64,000 bases of DNA from Bacteroidota bacterium (GCA_021824145.1 JAKALM010000015.1:18834-82833), one strand, 5' to 3'; shown: positions 37,191-46,568, numbered from the stretch's first letter. Translations and numbers: made by a program. The notes: generated by a model from the letters alone, not told the origin.

Positions 37191-37282
37191 GAAGCGGCTG
37201 TTAAATGCTCTTTCAGCGGGCATTAATCTGTGAAACGGCTGTATATTTTTTACAGCCGCTTCCACTTATTTTTTTTATGGAT
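37191..37282 (+). terminator. terminator region with two competing stems
   Basis: TACAGCCG (37251-37258) can pair either with CGGCTGTA (37236-37243) in a compact 8-bp hairpin, followed downstream by a run of eight T, or as part of ACAGCCGCTTC (37252-37262) with GAAGCGGCTGT (37191-37201) in an outer 11-bp stem enclosing AATGC...GCATT. The two are mutually exclusive. The compact form is a plausible Rho-independent terminator of the 126-residue gene. Confidence 0.65.
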
Positions 37283-37324
37283 CGAGTGTTTAATATTTAT
37301 TAAAAATTAAGAAAGGGAAAAGTA

Positions 37325-39070
37325 ATGAAAAAGTTTTTGTCGTTATTATTTATTATATTGTTTATTGCGGGTCAAAGCCTTGCACAAAATTGCTGGCCTG
37401 GCAGTTGGAACAAAAACCTAACCGCTAGACCTTATATATATAAAATAGTATGGCCTACTGGTGGATGGGGATCTATGTTTTATGGTTTAACTTATACTGA
37501 AGACCAGAAAAAATCATATATAAGTACTGCTGTTCAGACAGCTTTCACTGACTGGGGTATCGCTGCGCATATTTCAGTAAGTCGCAATGATGAAAGTGCT
37601 AATCCTGATTTTACCGTAAATTTTGATAATATTGGTAATGGTGGTAGATATCTTAATCAATATATTACTTTTGATTTAGGTACAGTATTTTCTTTTGAAG
37701 CTCCGTGCGGAACATATCGCTATTGGTTTTTAACAATGGCATTACACGAAATAGGCAATATTTTTACTGGGACAGATGTACATAATGATTCGGATGATTT
37801 AAGTGCTATGCATACCGTTACTCCTAACAGAGTGTTATCCGGTATTAGCGACTGTGATAACCAAGCGATGACCGCACTTTATAACACATATCATTCAGTT
37901 ACAGTTAATGCAAACTTTGAGGGGGATAGTATTTCTGTAGATGGCAGAATGTATAAGAATGTACCACTATCAGGAATTTCTCCATTTTCCTGGAGAGAAT
38001 GGTCATTCCCTCATACTCTTCAAGCTTTTGAAATGTATGTTTGGGATGAAGCAAAACAAAATAATTATTGGATGAGGTTTTATAATTGGCATGCCCCTTC
38101 AAGCGGTAACAATTATATTAATCCATTTGATATTCATACAAGTGATGGCGATGGAACATATACAGCAATTTTTCTACATGAATGTAATATTATTTTTCAA
38201 AATCATTTTACTGATGCAGGCAACGGCGGAGTTATAAAAGTAAACGGCACTCAGTATAATTCACCAACTCCTAGTTTTCCAGTTAAAGAAATTTATTTTA
38301 ATATAACAGGAGGTGCAGTTGATCAGACTATAAACGGAATATACTACGATTTTGATCATTGGAGCGATAACGGTGGAACTAATCCTGTTCATGATTTCTT
38401 TCCTACAAACCATCATACTTATACTGCATATTTTAAAGGAACTCCCGTAAATTATGGTAAAAATTTACATAACGATATTAATTATGGACAACCGATTACA
38501 TTACGCTGGACAGATAACCCTAACACAAACGTGACTAAATACCAAATATGGAGAAATGTTAAAGGAGGGTCAGGCCCTGTTTTATTGACAACGGTTGGAC
38601 GGAACATTCAAACATATGTAGATTATGATTATCTTTTAGATGCAAGCTATACACATGATCTTCTTTGGTATGATGTTAGAGAGTTTTATTCTATTGACAG
38701 CACTTATTCAACTCCTGATTGGCTTGCTATTTACGGTGAGATAGCACCTAAAGTTGCTTTAACACTTAATAATAATATTAACAGCTCGGAGATTAAGGAC
38801 TATTCGTTAACTTGTTTTCCTAATCCATTTAATCCATCAACAAAGATAAATTTTACAATACCAGAAGATCAACCCTTACATTTGATTGTGTATGATGTTC
38901 TTGGAAGAGTAGTTAAAGAACTTTTAAACAATTATGTTCCAAAAGGTAGTTACATCATAATATGGGATGGAACAAACAATGCCGGCGCAAAGGTAAACTC
39001 CGGCATTTATTTTTATTCGCTTCAAACGCCGGACAAAAAAATTATTGAAAAAATGATCCTAACAAAATAG
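37325..39070 (+). CDS. T9SS-secreted protein with degenerate matrixin-like metalloprotease domain
   Basis: A 581-residue exported protein: signal peptide 1-20 (ending SLAQ), a zincin-like domain (about 25-180), beta-rich domains, and a C-terminal ~80-residue sorting domain with NPFNPSTKI and a KVNSGIYFY...EKMILTK end that directs type IX secretion and cell-surface attachment. The zinc motif reads HEIGNIFTGTDVH (His141, Glu142, Asn145, His153) instead of HExxHxxGxxH, so catalysis is doubtful. It is followed by a terminator and then the propeller lipoprotein. A decayed copy of this two-gene block lies at 51262-52598. Confidence 0.85.
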   Translation: MKKFLSLLFIILFIAGQSLAQNCWPGSWNKNLTARPYIYKIVWPTGGWGSMFYGLTYTEDQKKSYISTAVQTAFTDWGIAAHISVSRNDESANPDFTVNFDNIGNGGRYLNQYITFDLGTVFSFEAPCGTYRYWFLTMALHEIGNIFTGTDVHNDSDDLSAMHTVTPNRVLSGISDCDNQAMTALYNTYHSVTVNANFEGDSISVDGRMYKNVPLSGISPFSWREWSFPHTLQAFEMYVWDEAKQNNYWMRFYNWHAPSSGNNYINPFDIHTSDGDGTYTAIFLHECNIIFQNHFTDAGNGGVIKVNGTQYNSPTPSFPVKEIYFNITGGAVDQTINGIYYDFDHWSDNGGTNPVHDFFPTNHHTYTAYFKGTPVNYGKNLHNDINYGQPITLRWTDNPNTNVTKYQIWRNVKGGSGPVLLTTVGRNIQTYVDYDYLLDASYTHDLLWYDVREFYSIDSTYSTPDWLAIYGEIAPKVALTLNNNINSSEIKDYSLTCFPNPFNPSTKINFTIPEDQPLHLIVYDVLGRVVKELLNNYVPKGSYIIIWDGTNNAGAKVNSGIYFYSLQTPDKKIIEKMILTK

Positions 39071-39080
39071 AGATTAAATA

Positions 39081-39120
39081 TAAAGCAGCTTAAGTTAATT
39101 CTTGAGCTGCTTTATAATAA
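39081..39120 (+). terminator. terminator after the T9SS cargo gene
   Basis: Stem TAAAGCAGCTTAAG (39081-39094) pairs with CTTGAGCTGCTTTA (39101-39114) with one mismatch and a 6-base loop, followed by an AT-rich tail. Confidence 0.7.
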
Positions 39121-39149
39121 ATATTATAAAAAATTAAATTAGGTTAAAT

Positions 39150-40208
39150 ATGAAATTAGAAAATATTCTTTTATTATCGTTAATAGCAGTGCTACCTATA
39201 ATTAGTGCATGCCATGAAAAAGGAACAGAACCACAACCCAATAAGAACCCAAGAGAATATACTTGGATAGCAGACACAATTTATTATCCGGGAAGTTATA
39301 ATCAAACGGAGATGCTCACAATATGGGGCAGTTCTCCAAATGATGTGTATGGCGTCGGATTTAATAATGCTTCTGCAGTTACTATATGGCATTATGATGG
39401 GAATAGCTGGACTGATGTCAAGTTAGATGTCTTTGGAATTAATCCAATAGTACTATCTTGTATTTATGGTTTTTCATCTAATGATATATGGGCTGTGGGC
39501 TGGCGGGGTGATCTTGGTTCTCCAAACTCTGGGGCTATTATACATTACGATGGATCAAAATGGAGTGAAGCGAATATAATTAAAGGCGGTGCTCTGAATG
39601 ATATTTGTGGTAGCTCGCCAAATGATATTTGGGCTTGCGGCTTTTGGGGAATTGTTTATCATTATGACGGTACAAAATGGGATAAAGATTCTCTCTCTGT
39701 TTATATGCCTCAAGGCGCAGAGTTTCAACTCTTAAATATAAGAGAATCAAAAAACATTGCTTATGCAACAGGTGTAAAATATGAAAATTCAATCGGGTTT
39801 ACCTATTATTTTTTTAAGCAAGTAAACAAATCCTGGCAGATAATAGACAGTCTTGTAAGTGGCTCAGGCACATTTGCGTGGGGAACAAAATTATGGGAAA
39901 GTCCAGAAGGAAATCTTTTTTCTTTTCGGGACGGTGTATTCAAATGGAATGGAAATAGCTGGGATGATGTTTTCTTAGAACCTTATGCACTTGAAAGTTT
40001 AGATGGAACAAGTGAGCAAAATGTTTTTGCTGTTGGGAATTATGGAATAGCATATCACTATAACGGTAGCGATTGGTACCAGTTTCAACAATTAAAAAAT
40101 GAAAATATTGTTTATACAGGCGTATGGACAGACGGCAACGAGGCGTTTATATGCGGCTTTACAACAAATGGCTACCCGCAAAAGACAATTGTTTGGCATG
40201 GGAAGTAG
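39150..40208 (+). CDS. beta-propeller-like surface lipoprotein
   Basis: A 352-residue lipoprotein: signal peptide with lipobox ISAC (Cys at about 21), then repeated modules of about 45-50 residues of the type SSPNDVYGVG...IWHYDGNSW, SSNDIWAVG...IIHYDGSKW, SSPNDIWACG...VYHYDGTKW and SEQNVFAVG...AYHYNGSDW. This is a Kelch/YCF48-like blade pattern, suggesting a small beta-propeller. The role is unknown, perhaps surface binding. It lies 79 bases after the T9SS cargo gene. A paralogue with two nonsense mutations is at 51262-52329 in the opposite orientation. Confidence 0.82.
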   Translation: MKLENILLLSLIAVLPIISACHEKGTEPQPNKNPREYTWIADTIYYPGSYNQTEMLTIWGSSPNDVYGVGFNNASAVTIWHYDGNSWTDVKLDVFGINPIVLSCIYGFSSNDIWAVGWRGDLGSPNSGAIIHYDGSKWSEANIIKGGALNDICGSSPNDIWACGFWGIVYHYDGTKWDKDSLSVYMPQGAEFQLLNIRESKNIAYATGVKYENSIGFTYYFFKQVNKSWQIIDSLVSGSGTFAWGTKLWESPEGNLFSFRDGVFKWNGNSWDDVFLEPYALESLDGTSEQNVFAVGNYGIAYHYNGSDWYQFQQLKNENIVYTGVWTDGNEAFICGFTTNGYPQKTIVWHGK

Positions 40209-40247
40209 AGAAGGTAATCTAAAAATATTTCTGGATTTGCTAAGAAT

Positions 40248-40285
40248 AAAGCCGGTTAAAAAATTAGACCGGCTTTTAATTTTGT
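40248..40285. terminator. bidirectional terminator between convergent genes
   Basis: AAAGCCGGT (40248-40256) and ACCGGCTTT (40268-40276) form a 9-bp stem with an 11-base loop, followed by TTAATTTT. It lies between the propeller lipoprotein and the convergent secreted-protein gene and can serve both. Confidence 0.7.
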
Positions 40286-40295
40286 GATTAAGAAT

Positions 40296-41141
40296 TTAAT
40301 CGCTGACTAATGTTTGAGTTGATTTTGTTGATTGAGTCATTGGTATAACCATGCTTTGCTCGCCTGAAGTTGACATTGTCATGTTGCTATCCATATTTGT
40401 TTCGCTGTAGACAATCAAACCTGAATTCACATCAAAATAAACTGTGCCGGTTGCTTTTCCGGTGCCGTCAATATACAAGTCCATACCCTGCATATTACCG
40501 CTTCCGTGCATTGTTAAATTTGTAGTAAAAGGAATTTTAAAACATTCATGTCCAAGTTTTGTTTCTTTACCGGCAAGAGTATAAACAAAATTCATAGTAT
40601 CTGTTATTGTGCTTCCCATTGATTTGACCGTATCGATGCGGTTGTTATTCCAAGTTTCGCCTTCTTTAATTTTATTTCCGGCAAGTTGAGCAAAGAATTG
40701 ACTGATCTGATGAGAGATAGACATCATTTGAAATTTTTCATCTATCGGATCAATCATTTCATAATTTTTAACTTCACCTAAAGGGGTAACAGTTGCCTTA
40801 GCTCTTTTTCCGATTAAACTTGAAAGATCCAAAGTAGTATCCCTTCCCATCATATAAGTTCTTACAGTTAAAGAATCGAATGAAACAGTCATATCCGCAT
40901 CGCCGTTTTCAGCAACGTTATTTACTTGAAATCTTAAAACACTTTGCGAATTTGTATTGAACTTCATTTTTTGTCCCATTACTTCTTGGGTGGAGCTTAC
41001 ATCGGTATAATTTTTATATAAATAATTTTTTCCTTTGGAAAATTTATATTGAAGATTATAAGCTTCCTGAGAAAAAGCATTTGAGGCAATAAGTATTGTT
41101 ATTCCAACAATAAAAATAATTTTTAGTGATATAGTTTTCAT
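40296..41141 (-). CDS. secreted protein, DUF6263-like
   Basis: A 281-residue exported protein with signal peptide 1-25 (ending NAFSQ). The mature part is all-beta in character: YKFSKGKNYLYKNYTDVSST, then MGQKMKFNTNSQSVLRFQV, a central NYEMIDPIDEKFQMM, KEGETWNN and GTVYFDVNSGLIVYSE. This pattern resembles DUF6263-type periplasmic/outer-surface proteins of Bacteroidota, whose function is unknown. No lipobox is present. It is a monocistronic minus-strand gene. Confidence 0.72.
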   Translation of the reverse strand: MKTISLKIIFIVGITILIASNAFSQEAYNLQYKFSKGKNYLYKNYTDVSSTQEVMGQKMKFNTNSQSVLRFQVNNVAENGDADMTVSFDSLTVRTYMMGRDTTLDLSSLIGKRAKATVTPLGEVKNYEMIDPIDEKFQMMSISHQISQFFAQLAGNKIKEGETWNNNRIDTVKSMGSTITDTMNFVYTLAGKETKLGHECFKIPFTTNLTMHGSGNMQGMDLYIDGTGKATGTVYFDVNSGLIVYSETNMDSNMTMSTSGEQSMVIPMTQSTKSTQTLVSD

Positions 41142-41364
41142 AGAAATCCCTTAAAGTTTATTAAGATTAGAAGAAGAAATGAATTCAAATTTTATAAGTG
41201 CGCCTATTATTTAAAATTTTGTATGAACAAATTAGAGAGAATTAAGATTATTTACCAGAAGTTTTTATGAACATGAATAAATTTAACCTTTCAGGAAATA
41301 TTAGAGTGCTATATTGTTTGGAATAAATTATATTTCAAACGTTTATTACCAATTATTTTATTTG

Positions 41365-42075
41365 ATGAAAATACTCATATCCCTTTTAATCTTTTTAACA
41401 CTTGGATTTAATAGTTACAGCCAAACAAGAAATTTTAGTTTTAATAAATACAACGTAAAGATTGAAAATTCGAAACTTGATGCGGCTGATAAATCGGGGA
41501 AAATATTTCTTGAAATGAATTTTAATAATCCGCGTTTTCTAACTTCCGATTTTGATGCCGATGGAAATAAAGAACTTTTGGTAATTGATGAAAGCAAAGA
41601 CAGCGCCAGAAGTTTATTCACGCTTTATATTTTTAATACTGCGGATTCTTTCTATGTTGCCGATTCAATTTCTTCCGGTTACTTTGAGCCTAGTATTTAT
41701 TTTTCCAGAGAAGCAAATAAAAATATAATTGTTACAGGAAATGCTAAGTTTGATACCCTAAATAAAAACATCGAAGATACTTTTGTACCGATAAACTGCT
41801 GGATATACGAAAAAGGAGAAGTATTTTCTGTTAACGATGAAGTATATAATATCTTCATATCTGAAAATGAAAAGTTAATCGATGTAATTGATGATTATTT
41901 TAGTTCGAATTCCGAAGATTGCAATACTACCGAATCAATAAAGGCAGCAATTGCAGCCGTGTATGCGAATTATATGTCTGCTGGCGATAAAATTCTTGCG
42001 GCTCAGTTTCTAAAAAAATATTATCATTGTAAAGACTTGGAAAAATTCAAGCAAGCAATAAACGATTTATTATAA
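41365..42075 (+). CDS. secreted protein with FG-GAP-like calcium-binding segment
   Basis: A 236-residue exported protein starting at ATG 41365, which gives a proper signal peptide (MKILISLLIFLTLGFNSYSQ); the frame is open 17 codons upstream but that extension is implausible. The mature part contains TSDFDADGNKELLVIDE, a DxDxDG loop as in VCBS/FG-GAP repeats, and a C-terminal helical region. The function is unknown. It is probably the first gene of a run including the small 79-residue gene, the T9SS plug and Gfo/Idh genes, all closely spaced. Confidence 0.7.
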   Translation: MKILISLLIFLTLGFNSYSQTRNFSFNKYNVKIENSKLDAADKSGKIFLEMNFNNPRFLTSDFDADGNKELLVIDESKDSARSLFTLYIFNTADSFYVADSISSGYFEPSIYFSREANKNIIVTGNAKFDTLNKNIEDTFVPINCWIYEKGEVFSVNDEVYNIFISENEKLIDVIDDYFSSNSEDCNTTESIKAAIAAVYANYMSAGDKILAAQFLKKYYHCKDLEKFKQAINDLL

Positions 42076-42085
42076 GGCAATAAAT

Positions 42086-42325
42086 ATGAAACTTGAATGG
42101 AAACAGTTTGTGGGGCAAACTTTAAATGTTACCATGAATGAAAATTATGGGCTGACAATGGATACTAAATCTAACACTCCCATTTATGAAATTGTTTTTA
42201 AGAGCGGCAGGCTTTCAGGCGTTTTTGACGAAGGAATAATGCTTGAAGCTGAAAGAGAAAAAGAGCTTGTAAAAATTTTTATCCCGTACAATTCAATAAA
42301 GTGCGTTGAGATTTTTAACTTCTGA
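42086..42325 (+). CDS. small beta-rich protein of unknown function
   Basis: A 79-residue cytoplasmic-looking protein, MKLEWKQFVGQTLNVTMNEN at the start and KIFIPYNSIKCVEIFNF at the end, with alternating beta-strand character throughout. The size and the closing strand pattern recall Sm-like or SH3-like barrels, but this is only a shape argument. It starts 10 bases after the previous gene and ends 12 bases before the T9SS plug gene. Confidence 0.65.
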   Translation: MKLEWKQFVGQTLNVTMNENYGLTMDTKSNTPIYEIVFKSGRLSGVFDEGIMLEAEREKELVKIFIPYNSIKCVEIFNF

Positions 42326-42337
42326 CAAGGAGAAATT

Positions 42338-43567
42338 TTGAAATATAAAGTTTTCTTGTTTTTAGTCCTTTTTGTTTTTCAGGCGTTTCCTCAATCATTA
42401 GTAATAAAAAGTTTAAAATCATACGGCGATAATGACGAAACTTCCTTACCGATTATTACACCGGGAAACGGCGGCGCACAGCATTTAACAATTGAGTTTG
42501 ATGTTCAATCAGAATTTTTGCCGAACCTTGATATCGTCTTTAGATTTTGCGATAGAAACTGGAATCCTTATAACAACATCTTTCTTTTCAACCAAGGAAA
42601 AAATATCGGTTACAGATTGGATTTTGCAAAACTTCCTACAACTGTGAAAGAAGCAAAATATCATTACGTCGGAAGTTTTCCGGACTCAAGAGGCTATGTT
42701 GATTTTCCATTTTCCGGCAAGTGGCGATTTTATGTAACCGATTCTCAAGATACTTCAGTTGTTTATGCAACCGGAAAATTTTATGTGGTTTATCCGGCTG
42801 TTGCTATTCAAGATACTTTGAAGAAAGAGCAGCTAGAAGATAAAATTTATTTTCCCTCAGACCTTTCAAAGGTTTTTAATATTACTACAAACTTTAATTT
42901 GCCAAATGACCTTTATCCTGGCAACGTTAATGAAGTTGAAATAATTGATAATCATAAAATTGATTATCCGATTATTGTTGACCGCAGCGGTAATACAAAT
43001 GTTAGGCAATTTTATTGGGACGGTAATAGAAAATTTTCGTTTATTGCCAGAGATATTTTGCCCGGCAATGAATACCGTCAAGTAGATTTAAGAAATACAA
43101 ATATTTTTCAGAGCAAGGATGTAAATGCTCACTTAGATGAAGTTGACTATTCTAGATTTTTTACTTTGGGCAAACCAGATCTTAATGGCGGATCAATCCT
43201 TACAAATTTTAGTGATGATTATGCAACTTATTTAAATGTCACATTTACAATTCGTCCGCCAAGTGAAGTGCCTGGCGGAATTTATTTAGTCGGTGCATTT
43301 AATAATTGGAAGATTTCTTCCGATTATCAGTTAACTAATAATTACGGCTTATATTCAATTACAATTCCTCTTAAACGCGGGATCTATGATTATCAATATG
43401 TTATTGCAAATTTGGACAACGGTAATTTATTGAGTGCTGATTGGGTTACACTTGAAGGAAATAATTGGGACACAAAAAATATTTATAGTGTTTTTCTTTA
43501 TTATAACGATCCGAATTACGGAGGTTATGATAGAATAATTGGTTATCAACAAATAAGAAGTGAATAA
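42338..43567 (+). CDS. type IX secretion system plug protein (DUF5103)
   Basis: A 409-residue exported protein with signal peptide 1-19 (ending QAFPQ). It matches DUF5103, the plug that closes the SprA translocon of T9SS from the periplasmic side: an N-terminal beta domain with SLPIITPGNGGAQHLTIEFD and DRNWNPYNN, a middle region (RGYVDFPFSGKWRFYV) and a C-terminal CBM/starch-binding-like fold (GIYLVGAFNNWKISSDYQL). The start is TTG at 42338 behind a good AAGGAG site. It fits the T9SS cargo at 37325-39070. Confidence 0.88.
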   Translation: MKYKVFLFLVLFVFQAFPQSLVIKSLKSYGDNDETSLPIITPGNGGAQHLTIEFDVQSEFLPNLDIVFRFCDRNWNPYNNIFLFNQGKNIGYRLDFAKLPTTVKEAKYHYVGSFPDSRGYVDFPFSGKWRFYVTDSQDTSVVYATGKFYVVYPAVAIQDTLKKEQLEDKIYFPSDLSKVFNITTNFNLPNDLYPGNVNEVEIIDNHKIDYPIIVDRSGNTNVRQFYWDGNRKFSFIARDILPGNEYRQVDLRNTNIFQSKDVNAHLDEVDYSRFFTLGKPDLNGGSILTNFSDDYATYLNVTFTIRPPSEVPGGIYLVGAFNNWKISSDYQLTNNYGLYSITIPLKRGIYDYQYVIANLDNGNLLSADWVTLEGNNWDTKNIYSVFLYYNDPNYGGYDRIIGYQQIRSE

Positions 43568-43568
43568 A

Positions 43569-44567
43569 ATGGAAAAATTAAAAATTGGAGTTATAGGAAC
43601 TGGACATCTCGGAAAATTTCACATCAAATTATACAAGCAGTTAGAAAACTGCGAGTTAGTAGGAATTTTCGATATTAACAAAACTGCTTCGCAAAATGCA
43701 GGTAATGAATTTGGAGTTAAAGTATTCGATGAGGTTGATAATTTATTAAATGAAGTAAATGCGGTATCAATTGCCGCTCCAACAAGCGCACATTATGAAG
43801 TTGCAAAAAGATGTTTAGAAAAAAATATTCATGTCTTTGTTGAAAAGCCGATTACTGTTTCAATTCAAGAAGCTGAAGAACTTGTTAAAATGACTGAAGA
43901 AAAAAAACTTATAATGCAAGTTGGACATGTTGAGCGATTTAATCCGGCACTCATATCGCTGGAAAAATATATTATAGAACCGATGTTTATTCAGACAGAT
44001 AGATTAGCACAGTTTAATCCCCGCGGAACAGATGTAGCAGTAGTTCTAGATTTAATGATTCATGATATCGATATAATTTTAAGTCTTGTAAAAAGCGAAG
44101 TTAAAGATATTGCAGCCAGCGGTGTAGCTGTGGTTTCAAATAATATTGATATTGCAAACGCACGAATTCAATTTGAGAATGGCGCAGTTGCAAACGTAAC
44201 TGCCAGCCGCATTTCTCAAAAGAGAATGAGGAAGATGAGAATTTTCCAGCGCGATAATTATATTGCCTTAGACTTTATTACCGGCGTTTCGGAAGTGTAC
44301 AGACTTATTCCTTTGGAAGAAAAAGTTAGCAGCGGATTAATTTCTTTTGGCGAAATTGGAATTGGCGAAAAAAAGAAACGTGTTATTTATGAACAGCCGG
44401 AGATAAAAGAAATTAACGCTTTAAAATATGAGCTGGAACTTTTTGTAAATTCTGTAATAAAAAAAGAGCGTCCGGTGGTTTCCGGGGAAGATGGATTGCG
44501 CGCATTAAAAGTTGCACAATTAATTCTTAAGGAGATTGAAGAATCGCAAAAACTTATTAAGCAATGA
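43569..44567 (+). CDS. Gfo/Idh/MocA-family oxidoreductase
   Basis: A 332-residue NAD(P)-dependent sugar-type oxidoreductase. The Rossmann motif is IGVIGTGHLGKFH; VEKPITVSIQEAEELV carries the catalytic Lys, and HVERFNPA and LMIHDIDIILSLV are typical of members acting on UDP-sugars or inositol-like substrates. I choose ATG 43569 over GTG 43560 because a weak AGAAG lies at the right distance. It starts right after the plug gene stop and overlaps the next gene by 4 bases. A role in envelope sugar metabolism is possible. Confidence 0.88.
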   Translation: MEKLKIGVIGTGHLGKFHIKLYKQLENCELVGIFDINKTASQNAGNEFGVKVFDEVDNLLNEVNAVSIAAPTSAHYEVAKRCLEKNIHVFVEKPITVSIQEAEELVKMTEEKKLIMQVGHVERFNPALISLEKYIIEPMFIQTDRLAQFNPRGTDVAVVLDLMIHDIDIILSLVKSEVKDIAASGVAVVSNNIDIANARIQFENGAVANVTASRISQKRMRKMRIFQRDNYIALDFITGVSEVYRLIPLEEKVSSGLISFGEIGIGEKKKRVIYEQPEIKEINALKYELELFVNSVIKKERPVVSGEDGLRALKVAQLILKEIEESQKLIKQ

Positions 44568-45172
44568 AAAAAATAATTTTTTTATTATCGGCAATAATTA
44601 TTTTCACTGATTTAAATTGCAGTATTTATAAGTCAATTGTAAATGTATCTAGATTAAAATTTAAAATTGGGATAGTTGATAATTTTTCCTTAAACGGAGT
44701 TTCATTAGAAGGGAAAACAAGCGTAAAAGATTTTAGTCCATTTGAGGTTTTAAAACTTACTTCTGCATTTGCAAATAGATCTTTTCCAGTTTCATTCTTG
44801 ATTAATGTTGAAGCTAAAAATCCTAACGATGGAACGGGAGGTTATCCAAAGCAGGACATTGCACTGCAATCATTACCATGGAGTTTATATATTGATAATA
44901 AGGAAACAATTAGCGGGAATATTAATAATCCGGTTTCAATTCCCGGAACAGGCGAAATTACAAATATTCCAATCAGAGTTGATATTGATTTGATGAAATT
45001 TTTTAAAGATAAAGATTATGATCAACTGTTAAATCTTGTGCTTGCACTTTCTGGCGAAAAAAATCATTCATCAAAAATAATTCTTTATGCGCAGCCATCT
45101 GTTTCGACATCTATTGGTGAAATTACTTATCCGGGAAAATTAAAAATTATAAGTAAAGAATTTACTAATTAA
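44564..45172 (+). CDS. LEA14-like lipoprotein
   Basis: A 202-residue exported protein with signal peptide and lipobox-like DLNC (Cys at about 19). The mature part has the immunoglobulin-like LEA type 2 pattern: FSLNGVSLEGKTSVKDFSPF, then PVSFLINVEAKNPNDGTGGY, a central ALQSLPWSLYIDNKETISG (the common hydrophilic turn before a beta pair) and PIRVDIDLMKFF. Such domains occur in envelope lipoproteins of Bacteroidota without a known function. The ATGA overlap with the Gfo/Idh gene shows coupling. Confidence 0.75.
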   Translation: MKKIIFLLSAIIIFTDLNCSIYKSIVNVSRLKFKIGIVDNFSLNGVSLEGKTSVKDFSPFEVLKLTSAFANRSFPVSFLINVEAKNPNDGTGGYPKQDIALQSLPWSLYIDNKETISGNINNPVSIPGTGEITNIPIRVDIDLMKFFKDKDYDQLLNLVLALSGEKNHSSKIILYAQPSVSTSIGEITYPGKLKIISKEFTN

Positions 45173-45193
45173 GAATTATTCCAATCCCGAAAC

Positions 45194-45577
45194 TTACTTG
45201 TAAGATATTTTTTTAATTGAACTATTTGATTTATGACTATGATAGCTTTTCCTTCTAAACTTAGCATTCTCCGAATGGTGTTTAGAAGTATATTGCGGTG
45301 GTGTGTTATTTATCTCGATTTTGTTTCCGTTGTCAAAAGAATCGCTGTATGAATAATAATTCAAATTATAATTATTGTTGTCAGCAAATTGAACATTCGT
45401 AAATTGACCTGTTCGCTTTAACCCATCATCCCTTAGTTTCACATAAGTTTGGTTTACAGAAGTTTCTCTTTTTTTCTTCCTCCGAAGCTTATAAATAACA
45501 TAAGATACAGTTACTATTACTAAAAATATTGCAGCAAACAAAACAAAAGAATCAATAATTATTTCAGTTAAAACCAT
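45194..45577 (-). CDS. membrane-anchored small protein of unknown function
   Basis: A 127-residue protein with one N-terminal transmembrane segment (about residues 8-30, IDSFVLFAAIFLVIVTVSYV), then a strongly basic stretch KLRRKKKRE and a low-complexity Asn/Tyr/Ser-rich cytoplasmic tail. The inside-positive pattern gives N-out, C-in topology. The family is not recognised. It converges on the LEA-like gene with a short gap. Confidence 0.6.
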   Translation of the reverse strand: MVLTEIIIDSFVLFAAIFLVIVTVSYVIYKLRRKKKRETSVNQTYVKLRDDGLKRTGQFTNVQFADNNNYNLNYYSYSDSFDNGNKIEINNTPPQYTSKHHSENAKFRRKSYHSHKSNSSIKKISYK

Positions 45578-45944
45578 TTTTTACCTTAATTTTTCTTTTA
45601 AATATTCAACTATTATACCATTTTAAAATTATTTGAAAATCCAATTCTTACAGAAAAAAAAGTTACCAAAATGAGATTTGATTTCGTTTTAAGATTTTTT
45701 TTGAATTGTTCCTAATTGGGATATTAAAAATATTTTATAATTAATATTTAGATGCATTTTAATAAATTATTTTTTATGTTAAAAAAGTTGGTGTTGCAAT
45801 TTTTTCCCCTATGACAATAACTTAAAAAAATATAAATCATTGTTCCAAACATATGATCTTCAGTTATTTTAAAAAGGATCTATTTATATTTTGTGTGCTA
45901 TGTAAAAATCAACATTAATTAATAACTTTTAAAAGGAGGCAGAA
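45578..45944. other. AT-rich divergent intergenic region
   Basis: The 367 bases contain no coding frame. They separate divergent genes, so both promoters should lie here, but I cannot assign a convincing -33/-7 pair. The only clear signal is the ribosome site AAGGAGG at 45933-45939 before the lipoprotein ATG. Confidence 0.5.
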
Positions 45945-46484
45945 ATGGGTAAGATATTTTTTAGAATTGTGATTGTTTTTTCAATTTCACTTTTTGTTTT
46001 ATTTTCTGGCTGTTCAAAAAAAAGTGATAGCAACCCTGTGGCAGCTGGTGATCAAACAACCGGCGCCGGTTCAATTACTTTAAATGGAGGCGGATACAAT
46101 AATACAGTAATCAATTTCAGTATTGGAATGGCAGCATACTCTTCAACTGATCAAGTTACAAATTGCATATTTTATGGTAAGAGCGGCAGTGATTCAGTTT
46201 TAGTAGTTGTTGCTTTTGCAGGTACAGCAACCGGAAATTATCAGTGGGAAGAGTTCAATCAGAATTCTTCATTTATGAATGGAGTAATTGTAAGCTTTTA
46301 TAATTCTTCCGGAAATAATAAATATTGTGTTCCAAAAGCAACGGGACAAACCAGTGTTATCAAATATGGAACGGTCGGTCAAACTATAGAAGGTTCGTTT
46401 AATGGAAGTACACAAGAAATAGTATCTTCATCAGTAATTTCGGTATCCGGTTCATTTAAGGCAACTCGTGTTCCTGATGAATAG
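45945..46484 (+). CDS. lipoprotein of unknown function
   Basis: A 179-residue exported lipoprotein, signal peptide 1-22 with lipobox LFSGC. The mature part begins KKSDSNPVAAGDQ, then a beta-rich domain (SITLNGGGYNNTVINFSIG...SGSDSVLVVVAFAGTATGNYQW) ending in GSFKATRVPDE, a tail common to a group of small Bacteroidota-type lipoproteins with an unassigned beta-sandwich. The ribosome site AAGGAGG is strong. It is monocistronic, followed by a terminator. Confidence 0.8.
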   Translation: MGKIFFRIVIVFSISLFVLFSGCSKKSDSNPVAAGDQTTGAGSITLNGGGYNNTVINFSIGMAAYSSTDQVTNCIFYGKSGSDSVLVVVAFAGTATGNYQWEEFNQNSSFMNGVIVSFYNSSGNNKYCVPKATGQTSVIKYGTVGQTIEGSFNGSTQEIVSSSVISVSGSFKATRVPDE

Positions 46485-46568
46485 GCACTCTAATAGGAAA
46501 TAAAATTATATAATTTTGAAAGATAAAAGTTTCACGCATTAACTAATTGAGTAAAGATTTAATATTTT

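Noticed and set aside
40099..40287. 62-codon frame over the end of the propeller lipoprotein
   Set aside because: Shadow in another frame of a well-supported gene, ending in the terminator.
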